64,000 nt of DNA from Medicago truncatula (taxonomy: Eukaryota > Streptophyta > Magnoliopsida > Fabales > Fabaceae). Shown here piece after piece: positions 33,386 through 42,877 of the stretch; the stretch's first letter is position 1, and each line of letters starts with the position of its first letter. Below the pieces are notes generated by a model, which did not search any database, had not been told where the DNA came from, and saw only the letters and a list, made by a program, of their open reading frames with translations. A program made the translations under genes and the position numbers. The stretch lies in assembly GCF_003473485.1 (NCBI RefSeq), contig NC_053043.1, positions 36,804,576 through 36,868,575 on the forward strand, given 5' to 3'.

Positions 33386-34112
33386 GTGGGATAAAAGAGA
33401 ATAATTTTTTTCTTATACGACTTTTTTGAATTATTTTTTTTTTGTCATTTTTTATAAGTATATTTTTGTTTGTCCTTGAAAACATGACAAACTATCTCTC
33501 ATAAAGGGTAAATTTATCAAACAATAACAACTGTAAACAAAAATATACAATAATCAAATTTCTTAATTGATGTGTTTTTCATAAAAGGGTGTTATATTTA
33601 AGGACAAAGGTATCATTTTTTTCCTTAAAAGTGGGATAAAAGAGAATAATATTTTTCTTATACGACCCTTTTGAGTTTTTTTTTGTCATTTTTATAAGTA
33701 TATTTTTGTTTGTCCTTGAAAACATTGATAAACTATATCTCGTAAAGGGTAAATTTATCAAACAATAACAACTGTAAACAAAATAATACAATAATTAAAT
33801 TTCTTAATTGATGTGTTTTTCATAAAAGGGTCCTATATTTAAGGATGGATGTATCTTTTTTTTTCTTCTTAGAAGTGGGATAAAAGAGAATAATCTTTTT
33901 CTTATACGACCCTTTTGAGTTTTTTTTGTCATTTTTTATAAGTATATATATATTTTTTTTTGTCCTTGAAAACATTGACAAACTATCTCTCGTAAAGGGT
34001 AAATTTATCAAACAATAACAATTGTAAACAAAATAATACAATAATCAAATTTCTTAATTAATGTGTTTATCATAAAAGGGTCTTATATTTAAGGACGAAG
34101 GTATAATTTTTT
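33386..34112. repeat. Three tandem copies of a ~244 bp unit
   Basis: The phrase GTGGGATAAAAGAGAATAAT recurs at about 33386, 33631 and 33874. Each copy continues through TATACGAC, GTCCTTGAAAACAT, GGGTAAATTTATCAAACAAT and GATGTGTTTTTCATAAAAGGG. The copies differ only by small indels in T tracts and scattered substitutions. Confidence 0.85.
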
Positions 34113-35412
34113 TCTAAATTTGAGCTTAAGACCTTAAACTCCCTAACTCTTAGCTCAATCCCCCCACCCCCAAAAAAAAAATAAAAACTTTAGTTGATAA
34201 ACTTGAAAGAAATAAGGCTAAAATATGCTTTTAATCACTGCAAATATAACGAGTTTGGGTTTTGGTCCCTGGTAAATTTTTTTTTTTTTCAATTCATCCC
34301 CGCAAAATTTTTTGTCTTTTAAAATAGTCATTGGCCTTACTTTACTGAGCACATTTTTACCTACGTGGCATTCGCTGATTGTGTAAATTTGAACAGTTGA
34401 CAGCCATGTTGCAATTATTTCAATTTAATTATTTAAAAACCTTTCTTTAAAAACAAAAATTATATTTTCAAAATTAAAATAAAACATTTAATTTTAATTG
34501 ATTAAAAAAAATATAACTGAAGAATTTGGGAGATTTTTCCCCTTTCTTCCTCTTCTTCGATCTACATCTTCAGTCCATCCTCAATCTTCTTCATTCATCC
34601 ATCAATATTCTATTATGATTTTGATTAAACCCCTTTAATTAAAATTCAAGTAAGAGAGAGTGGGTTACTTGAAAGAGGAGGAAAAGAGGACCAAGCTGAA
34701 GAGGTTGTAGAAGAATAGTGTATAAGGCAGAGAAGACGTATAAGGAAGATACTACTATGACAACAATCTAGATCGTGAGGAAGAGAGGTCTTGAATGTGC
34801 AACTTCTTCACACGTCATCTGAAACGTGACCCATTTAAAATCATTTTAATTATAATTAAATTTGGTTTTCAAAATTAAAAAAAGTTTAATTAAATTAAAC
34901 CTTTTTTAATTAAAACTTTTTTTTTTAATACTGAAAACCAAATTTAATTATAATTAAAATGATTTTTAAATATTTAAAATAAGACAATTGCCACTTATGT
35001 GCCACATGTATGTTTTTGTACAGTCAGCGAAGGCAAAAATGCGCCAAATCATCAATAAAGTAGGGTCAAGGACTTTTTTAAAAAATAAATAATTTTGCAG
35101 GGATGAATTTCATTTTTTTTTACCAGAGACCGAAACCCGAACTCGTTATATTTGCAAGGACCAAAAACATATTTTAGCCAACAAATAATTAGTATTTTTA
35201 GTTATTATAGTATATTTTTTCCTTTATCTGAATTTGAGCTGAAGATCTAAAAATCCCTAACTCTTAGCTCAATCTCCAAAAATAAAATATATGGTTGATA
35301 AACGTAAAAGAAATCATTAGTATTTAGTCATTATAGTATATTTTTCTCCTTTATTTAAATTTGAGCTGAAGACCTCAAACTCCCTAACTCTTATCTCAAT
35401 CCCCAAAAATAA
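34110..35412. repeat. ~125 bp tandem repeat, first copy split by a Mutator-like element
   Basis: The unit with TTTGAGCTGAAGACCT, TCCCTAACTCTTAGCTCAAT and GTTGATAAACGT..AAAGAAAT occurs at 34110-34215 (continuing after 35180), about 35229-35352 and about 35354-35412. The tail of the unit also recurs near 36060-36140. Confidence 0.7.
34216..35179. mobile_element. Non-autonomous Mutator-like element (964 bp)
   Basis: It starts GGCTAAAATATG and ends CATATTTTAGCC. Flanks AAGAAATAA (34207-34215) and AACAAATAA (35180-35188) form a 9 bp duplication with one mismatch. The arms are long imperfect inverted repeats (TATAACGAGTTTGGGTTT against AAACCCGAACTCGTTATA-like). An additional AT-rich hairpin lies at about 34830-34975. 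The unique centre (34530-34830) includes CTTCCTCTTCTTCGATC and has no recognised coding content. Confidence 0.85.
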
Positions 35413-36509
35413 AATGAAAAGTTCTATGGTGAAGTTATGAGAATGACTTTTAAGGTGAAGTTAATCCCATGATCAATCATTGAGCATTCTGTATTTAATC
35501 CATGTCACGTCAGATTATATGATATATTGCACATTTGTCCATAAGATGTGTCATTAAATCTTTACTTATTGCATTTGAGTCTCTAATTAAATCAAAATTA
35601 AACATTTTTCTTTCCATGTTGTCTTGCCTAAGGATCAGATAAAAATCGTTAATTAATTCTTAGAGTCCAATCATAGACCATGATTCTAAGCTATCAAATC
35701 TTTTTCTTTCCATGTTGTCTGCGTCAGGATTCAAATCTTTTGGAAAAAGGTTTATTGTTGTGTGTTGTGGTTGATGATGATGCTTATATTCAAAAGTACA
35801 ATCTCTTGAAAGGAATTTTTCTTCTGAATGTGTGTGAGTTGACTTGAGGAAGTGCATAAACCGATTTTGAAACATAGGCTCCAACGACGAAAATCGAAGA
35901 GCAATAACTATTAGTGCTGCAATATATTATCCTATTATAAGGGAAATATTAGACCTACAATGGTCCACCAACACTACGTTATCTGATATGACATCAACAG
36001 TTATTTTATTGGCTAAATAATTTAAAAAAAATCAGTTTTGTAACTGCACCGTAGAAATACTCTAATAAAATATATAATCGATAAACGTGAAAGATATGAT
36101 TAGTATTATTAGTTATTAGAGTTTTTTCTTTCTTTCTTTTATTTAAAAGATATGATTATTGTGACTTTTAAGGATTTTAAATTTGTTTAGTTCAAAGCTG
36201 GCCCAAGGGTAGGCCCCCAAATATTTTAGTTCTAGTGATAGGCTTTTTTACCAGTCAAATATCAATGCATGCACGACTATCCGAATGTGTGGATGATTTA
36301 TTTTATTTCGGTAACTTTCTCATTAACAACATGGATTGTGTTTAATATTGTTTGATTTTTTTATTTTTTTTTTGTATTAGAGACAATTTCTCCTTTGTAA
36401 TTTTTTTTTTGAACAAATCAAAATGGAATTATATTACTTAAACACCAATGATCACCTTGTACAAGAAATGCAAATGGGAAGCATCGGGTAAAAATTTCTA
36501 CGGTGCAGT

Positions 36510-36920
36510 TTAGGTTTACCAATGATCACCCTTTGTAAAATTGTTAGTTTAGGTTTTTTATCTACGACAATTTATCTTGTATATAATCGTTATTTTAAAA
36601 TTTGTGATAACTTCTTTCGTGTATAACATATTTTATAATTTTTATAAATGATAACTTATCTCGTTTATTATATTTATTTTGAAATTTATCAATGACAACT
36701 TATTTTGTATGGAGTATATATTTTTGTTTTTTTATCAGTGACAACTGGCCCTTATATATTATTTATTTTAAATTTTTAATTATTTTTTCCGGTCAACAAT
36801 AGTATTTAAAAGATATATTATAAGCGATAAGGTTTTCGTGTATACAGTCATTTTAATTTTTTTTGTCAATAACAATTTGTCTCATATAACAGTTATTTTA
36901 AACTTTCTTCTTCTTTTTTT
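36510..36920. repeat. Degenerate tandem repeat of ~65 bp
   Basis: Variants of a GACAACTTATCTCGTATATAAT..TTATTTTAAAATT unit recur six or more times with heavy divergence. Followed by a T- and G-rich tract near 36910-36955. Confidence 0.45.
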
Positions 36921-37135
36921 TTTTTTTTCCGGGTGGGAGGTTGGGGGTGGGGGGGTTTACAATTGTTATCATCCACAATAATATAAGGGATAAAAGCAAA
37001 ACTTAAAATTAACTGAAGGGGTTAATATGCATCACTTTAACTAAAACAAAAGTTCCAGAATCATTTCGAAGACACATTCCGATACCTGTCCGTTGGAATT
37101 GTTCAGAGAAAGCCGCGTCAATATTGCATTTGAAC

Positions 37136-37697
37136 TAGGCATGGCAATGGGGCGGGATGGGGACGAATTTTACCTTCCCCGTCCCCATACCCGATTCTCA
37201 TATACTTAGCCGTTACCCTACCCATACCCAACGGGGATGAGAAATTGAATCCCATCCCCGTCCCCGACGGGTTCGGGTATCCCCGCCCCATCCCCGTCCT
37301 CGCATTGAATAATTTTTTTAATAAAAAATATAAGTTTTTTTTGCATCCCCAAGAGCAACGTTGTAATACATTATCCAACAATAAGCTCACTTTCACATTT
37401 GTTAGACAAAATTATTTAGTTGATCCTTTAAATATCAATGGTAGTTTTTATTAACATGACAATTATCAAACAAAATAACATAACATATCAACATAAAGTA
37501 GTTTTTTTACAATTGGGACGGGTTTGGGTATGGGTTCGGGGTGGGTACCTATATACCCGTTACCCGTCCCATACCCGTGTTTCGAGATCGGGGAAAACCC
37601 ATACCCATACCCAAACCCAGTCAAAACGGGGAAAACCCGTCAAATTGGGTTTGGTTCGGGCGGGTAACCACGGGTATGGGTTTTGTTGCCATGCCTA
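37136..37697. mobile_element. hAT-type non-autonomous element (562 bp) inside the LINE
   Basis: The ends are TAGGCATGGCAA and TTGCCATGCCTA, with a perfect 8 bp duplication ATTTGAAC (37128-37135 and 37698-37705). The interior is GC-rich near both ends, with repeated GGGTATGGG/CCCATACCC motifs. Removing the element and one duplication restores the LINE frame (RFKCNIDAAF). Confidence 0.88.
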
Positions 37698-37705
37698 ATT
37701 TGAAC

Positions 37706-38544
37706 CTCCCCCTACTAGGCGGAAACCATTGCGGGACAGCAGGTCCAGTTGGGGAATTTTGGGGCTGCACACTATGCTGCAATGTGTTAGCAGCCTGCTG
37801 CGCGGCCGCCTGCAGAGGCGCAGTTTGGCTTCCTGCCAGTCCTCAATTAGATGTCGCGCCCTCTCAACCACTTGTGCACTACTCTATGTTACGTTCTCCC
37901 AAATCGTGAGGTTTCGATGCTTCCACAAGCTCCAACAAATTGCTGCAATGCGTTGTTGAATGTTCGGAGGCAGGTTCTGAAGCATATGGAAGATGGAATT
38001 AACAGCAGAATATGTGGATTTGGCAGCATGTTGAACATCATACCACACACCAGCAGAATTCCAAACTTGAATAGCAAATCGGCACTCAAACAACAAATGA
38101 TTTAAATCCTCATAATCAGAACCACAACTTCCACAATTCGTTGGGCATGAAACTCCTTTGTCTTGCAAGCGAACTCTAGTCGGTAAACATCCCTGACACA
38201 TATGCCATAACAAATTTTTAACTTTTGGTGGAACCTTCAAGCGCCAAATGTTATTCCAACTACCCGGACGATGAAGATATGAAACATCCACTAATTCTTC
38301 CACACATAAACCATAAGCACTTCGCACTGTATAACAACCATTCCTTTCTGCTTTCCAAATAAGACGATCCTGATGTACTTGATCATACAAAGGTGTGTTC
38401 AAAATGGCATCAACTATGTCATTACTAAAAACTTGTCGAACTAGAGGCACATTCCACCGCTTACCATGCTCAGATATCAAACTTTGGACTTTGAAATCAC
38501 GAACATAGAAGCCTCCTGTGATGCTTCCATCGATAGACTCACCA
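37706..38544 (-). pseudogene. LINE zf-RVT and linker segment (inverted part)
   Basis: The frame covers the zinc-binding region that follows plant LINE reverse transcriptases: WKAERNGCYTVRSAYGLC, WRLKVPPKVKNLLWH and SCGSDYEDLNHLLFECRFA. It then reaches the linker before RNase H (PQWFPP). The first RNase H residues, CNIDAAFSEQFQRTGIG, lie on the far side of the hAT element at 37127-37029. No reverse transcriptase core is present. Confidence 0.85.
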
Positions 38545-38920
38545 TTTTGTTTTAGCTAATGTGATGCCTTTTGATCAAGTTTATCCGGTAGCTGTTGGTG
38601 AAGCTTTGGGTCTTTATCATGTCATTCAATGGATGTAAGACATGCAATTCGACAACATAGATTTTGAGCTTGATTCTAAAATAACGAGAGATGCTTTCCA
38701 CTCCCGTATGACAGATATCACAGAATTTGGCAATATTATTGATGAGTGTCGAGAGCAATTTTTCCCTTCTTTCACAAACTCTACGGTCGAGTTTATTAGG
38801 CGACAAGCGAATATGGCAGCTCATGCCTTAGCAAGAGAAGCCATTTCCTTAGCTAGTCCCACTATTTATTATGCAATCCCACAATGTATTGAATCTATTA
38901 TTATTAATGAAATGCTATAA
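38545..38920 (+). pseudogene. LINE RNase H C-terminal segment
   Basis: Translation gives FVLANVMPFDQVYPVAVGEALG, one stop (after IQWM), and then a second stretch with VEFIRRQANMAAHALAREA, the end of RNase H, up to a stop at 38918-38920. A poly(A) tract follows at 38938-38952. Confidence 0.85.
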
Positions 38921-38969
38921 GCATCTTTTCTTAAAAATAAAAAAAAAAAAAACTAAAGGGGCCAATAAT

Positions 38970-40290
38970 ATAATTTACCCAATTTTTATCTTTTCAGTTG
39001 ATGTAAGAATTCCAAATTTTAATGAAATAACTCATGTTTAAACCACCAAATAAAGTCTTCAAATCTTCAACGGAGGCCTTTTCAACAAGGACAATCTAGG
39101 TAATAACCTCCAAATATCGTTGTGCGACAGAGACTGGCGGATTTATCCAAAATATTCGAGAGAACGATTAATCTTAACTAAATATTATAATTAAAATTTG
39201 CAAACTGAAAAAGGTCATATACAATTTCATCTAAAAAAAAATCACCACAACAACTTCAAATTACTATCTACCAACTAGATAGTCTATCTTAACCTTAGAG
39301 AATCAAATTCAGCATAACAAATAAGAGAGTACTGGGATGGGTGCCAGAAAGAAAATATCCAAATATATCAGAGGTATTTTTTGTCATTTCTTCTATAAAA
39401 ACCTTATTTGGACTCCCACCATGAACCCCCTTGGCTTGATTCAGTTGAGAAAACAAACATGGCCTTCTCCTTTACAAGTCCATCCCCTTTGGACTCTTAA
39501 GAGTTTCACTCAAACAGCCTCTTTGTCCTTTTCTAGGTCTTTCACCATCCTTGTCAAATACTTCACCTCACATATTTTGTACTTGAGAAAAATCCTTCGA
39601 ATCCTTTACGTCACATGTTTCACAATATGCATAACTTATGCATTCTCCGTCTATAAAGAATATATATAATTTGTCGATAAGATAAGAAGCATATAGATGC
39701 ATGATTAGAGTGAAAAATGTTGGGATTAATCAATAGGTCATAGATTATCCTTCTATAAAAGGGCGTAGAATTTATCAATAGGTTAGGAATTCTCATTTTA
39801 CAAAGGAATAATGCTAGCAACGCCCACTTTTTAACACTTTTCTTGTCAGTTACCTTTTTATTAGATGAAATCAATGTACGTCCCACCAATTTGTATGGGT
39901 TCTATTTTTAAAGGATAAATCCACAATGATTTAAATCAATAAGAAAGTGCGTATTAAAAAGAGTATCAAAAAAGAGTGTTGCTAACACTTCTTTTATACA
40001 AAATAGTGTTAGTTATATCAAATAAGATGCCACTTGTGGTCGATAAATGATTTTTCTTATTAAAAGGTTCAAGTCCTTAAGAAGCTCACTCTTAAGGGCT
40101 TAGAAAAAATGAATTCGGAAATGGAAAGTAGTAATTGTTTTTCTATGTTAATGGATGAAAAAATGTCGTTTATCCCTTTACATTTATTAAATGTCTCCTT
40201 TATATTCTATAGTTGACCGATGTATACATGTTGTGAATGTTTATGTCTTCCAGGAAGTAATCAGAATCTGGGTATGATTTGATTGTGAAT
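38970..40290. other. Intergenic stretch with no supported gene
   Basis: An open frame at 39337-39669 (+) has no recognised similarity and a composition like the surrounding sequence. Apart from the MITE at 39808 I see nothing else. Confidence 0.45.
39808..39990. mobile_element. MITE with GCTAGCAAC ends
   Basis: It starts AATGCTAGCAACGCCCAC and ends GAGTGTTGCTAACACTT, an imperfect inversion. The same family is in intron 2 of dioxygenase copy D. Confidence 0.55.
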
Positions 40291-40295
40291 GTTTC

Positions 40296-40413
40296 GTAGT
40301 CCATTGATTAGAGCTCACACAATTTAATTGTGAAGAAGTGGAGTGTTTGGGGTTCAAACTCCGGCCCCTACATATAATATCCCTACCAATTGAGCTAAGC
40401 TCACGGAGATATC
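40296..40413 (-). repeat. tRNA-derived SINE-like repeat
   Basis: On the minus strand the order is GAGCTTAGCTCAATTGGTAGGG (box A-like) and then GGAGTTTGAACCCC (box B-like), followed by an AATTAAATTGTGTGAGCTC body shared with the copy at 61850. Confidence 0.55.
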
Positions 40414-40432
40414 TTTAAACTATTTTGATAAA

Positions 40433-40757
40433 GGGTAAATAATCATTTTGAACCTTGAATATGTACATCGCTTTCATAATAGTCTAGTCTCGGAAGAAAA
40501 AAAAAACACAAAAGGTCATTGAGTTCAGAATCTGTTACCCATTTTAGTTCCCAACGTTATATTTTGCCACTAATTCCACAAAAATGCCTAGTTGACATAT
40601 TTTTTGAGAGACATAAGCTCTGAAACGTCACCAGAGACCAAAATGAAAAAACACCCTTCATCTCTTCCAACAACATCATTAGAGGCTAACATATTTTAGA
40701 ATCAAGAGTATTATGAAAACGAGGTGCACATTCAAGGATTAAAATAGTTGTTTATCC
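40433..40757. mobile_element. Foldback element, probably Mutator-like
   Basis: It starts GGGTAAATAATCATTTTGAACC and ends with an imperfect inverse, TTAAAATAGTTGTTTATCC. TTTTGATAAA and TTTTTATAAA flank it as a 9-10 bp duplication with one mismatch. Confidence 0.6.
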
Positions 40758-41039
40758 TTTTTATAAACTCTATGTTACTAAATTTTATACTTGTTATATT
40801 CAAGGTTTTGCAAATCGAGTATTGAAACGTAAACTCGCCTGCGTTTACGTTTTTAGGTGCCAAAATCGTATAAACTCGGAGGTAAATTCGTTTTTTGGTA
40901 AAATCATAAAGTTGACCGGTTTGACCGAGTTAACACGGCTTAAAATCGGTAAAATTGAGTAAACTCGTCCGAGTTTATCTTTTAAAAACACAATGGGCCG
41001 GTTTTCAATTAAAATCCAATTCATTTTTAAAGCCCAGCC

Positions 41040-41299
41040 AAATATCACAGTGTTACGGACGCGCGACGCTCTTTTTCTTCTTCTCAAAAACGTACAACAC
41101 AAGGTTTCTCTTCTCTTCTCCTTCATCAACGTTGTTTAAACTGAAACCCTAATCTTCTCAAAATTGATTCTGACGCCGGCGATTGTGATGCTGGAGATAG
41201 AGATGTCGGTTAGGGTTGCGGCGGTGTTTGTGTTCAACGGTGGTGGAAGGTGTCTTTTCAAATTTCAGCAAAAAACTGAGCTTCAAAAGGTACCGTACT
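41040..41299 (+). pseudogene. Captured 5' UTR/first-exon-like fragment inside a transposon
   Basis: This segment is richer in GC than its surroundings and looks like a plant 5' UTR plus first exon: CT-rich leader, GAAACCCTAATCTTCTC, an ATG at 41188, a frame including MSVRVAAVFVFNGGGRCLF, and a GT donor after CAAAAG near 41290. There is no matching downstream exon in the element. I do not recognise the parent gene. Confidence 0.4.
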
Positions 41300-41628
41300 T
41301 AGTAACTTACTACTTAGAGTTCAAACTTTATTTTTCCTTTCCTTTATTCTTTAGAAGGATTGAACTTTTGAATAAATTAACTTGGTTATTTTATGGATAG
41401 TTTTATTAACAACTTTAGAAACTTGCGTTTTTGGATGGCTTAGAGATTTACGAAACTTATGATTTTGTGTGTTAATTTTTGTATTTTGATGCTAAGTTGA
41501 GCATAACGTTTTATTATGGTAGTTTCATATATTTTGTCTTTGTAATTAAGTCATATTTTGCACTATTGACCCATTTATAATATTATATTAGCTTATATAT
41601 ATATATATCATGCATATAATAAATTTTA

Positions 41629-41954
41629 GGCCAAATACCTTCCCGGGTCCTTTAAGTTTCATATTTGTTTCAGATAGATCCTTTAAGTTTTTAACGTTTC
41701 AGATAGGTCCTTTAAGTTTCAAGTTTGTTTCAGATAGGTCCTTTCTATCAACCTCCGTTAAGCCAAACTTGATTTGGTTGAAAGGACCTATCTGAAACAA
41801 ACTCGAAATAAAGGTCCTATCTGAAACCTTAGAAACTTAAATGATCTATCCGAAAAAACTCGAAACTTAAAGGACCTATCTGAAACCTTAGAAATTTAAA
41901 GGACATATTCTGAAACAAACGTTAAACTTAAAGGACTCAGGGAGATATTTGACC
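41629..41954. mobile_element. Mutator-like foldback element, copy 2
   Basis: It starts GGCCAAATACC and ends GATATTTGACC, with the perfect 9 bp duplication TAAATTTTA (41620-41628 and 41955-41963). The internal CCTTTAAGTTT / CAGATAGGTCC repeats match copy 1 at 13905. Confidence 0.85.
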
Positions 41955-42371
41955 TAAATTTTATATAATTTTAATTTTAGGTAAACTCATACGAGTTCTC
42001 GAGTCGACTTTACCAGTAGAGTTTACCTAAGCAAAAAGAGTTGAGGTAAATTCTCGAATTGCAAAACCTTTGTTATATTTAAGGGTGGTGTTTTCCACTT
42101 AACATGTAAACATTAAAAGTCGGAGGAGTATCCATGTTGCTCACCAGCCCTCTAATATCATCTTGATTCATAACCGAATCAGAATCAAGATTATGACTTT
42201 TATTTAATTTCCCCTAACCTAAAAGTTCCTTCTAAAGATGTAATATCTTTGAACCGTTTTTTTTTTCCTTTCAAAACATACTTATGTTTATTTACATTGT
42301 TTTGACTTTTTATGAAAGCAATTTCTTTAAAAATTCAATTGCGCAATTAGGTGTTACATACAGCCATCAGA

Positions 42372-42460
42372 TGTCTTCGTGGACTCAACTCAATTGATAG
42401 AGACAATGCGTACTATATGCGAGGTCCGGAGTTCGAACCCCTGGCCACCACCCAAAAAAA
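42372..42460 (+). repeat. tRNA-derived SINE-like repeat
   Basis: GTGGACTCAACTCAATTGATAGAG (box A-like) is followed by GGAGTTCGAACCCC (box B-like) and a short A tract. Confidence 0.5.
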
Positions 42461-42877
42461 TATAGCCATTAGATAAGACTAACTTTAAAAAAAAAAAATA
42501 TTTACAAGCCTAATTGTGGGACATTAACCTAATCCGGAAAAAGAAAAATTGAATAAAAATCTAATAATATACAGCAAGTTTCTATCGTGGGTTGATTCAT
42601 TTGGAGAGAAGGATAGAAAACACATTGTAAATTTCTCTGATTTGTGGTTGGATCCAATGATTTCTAGTCCCATAAATATATTATTTGCTTATAGAAAAAA
42701 CCGTGTACATGATATCAAAAAGAAGCAACATCATTTATTGTCGTTAGAAGTATGAATGATATTAATACGATCATACTTTTAATTCGAAGAGTATCCATAC
42801 TTTATAGTATATTAGTAACGAAGCACACATTGACATATGAGAGTGCAACAATTCCAATCACTTGAATTACTGATATG

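Larger units (their letters stand above)
37027..38950 (+). mobile_element. LINE insertion with an inverted 5' part (twin-priming structure)
   Basis: The right part (38545-38950) is a plus-strand LINE 3' end with RNase H sequence and a poly(A) tail. The left part (37027-38544) is upstream LINE sequence in the opposite direction, encoding the zf-RVT region and the start of RNase H. Both parts share about 23 bp of LINE sequence (TTTTGTTTTAG, then TAA, then GTGATGC) at their internal limits. AACTGAAGGGGTTAATA (37011) and AACTAAAGGGGCCAATA (38951) flank the whole as a target duplication with three transitions. This is the arrangement known for twin-primed L1 insertions. The left part was later split by a hAT element. 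Confidence 0.8.
40801..42074. mobile_element. Transposon carrying a gene-like fragment, split by a Mutator-like insertion
   Basis: The termini are inverted: CAAGGTTTTGCAAATCGAG on the left and CTCGAATTGCAAAACCTTTG on the right. TTATATT lies directly outside both ends. Subterminal parts are also inverted (GTAAACTCG motifs). The interior holds an exon-like segment (about 41040-41299) and a later 326 bp insertion. The size and TTATATT flank would fit a hAT element, but the duplication is only 7 bp, so the superfamily is not certain. Confidence 0.6.

Noticed and set aside
35660..35884. 74-codon minus-strand open frame as a small gene
   Set aside because: No signal peptide, no cysteine pattern and no known similarity; lies among repeats.
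37438..37909. Plus-strand open frames in the GC-rich area
   Set aside because: They run across the hAT element boundary and antisense to LINE coding sequence, so they are chance frames in GC-rich DNA.
39337..39669. 110-codon plus-strand open frame as a gene
   Set aside because: No domain, no homologous pattern recognised, and no promoter or splice context; composition matches the surrounding AT-rich sequence.
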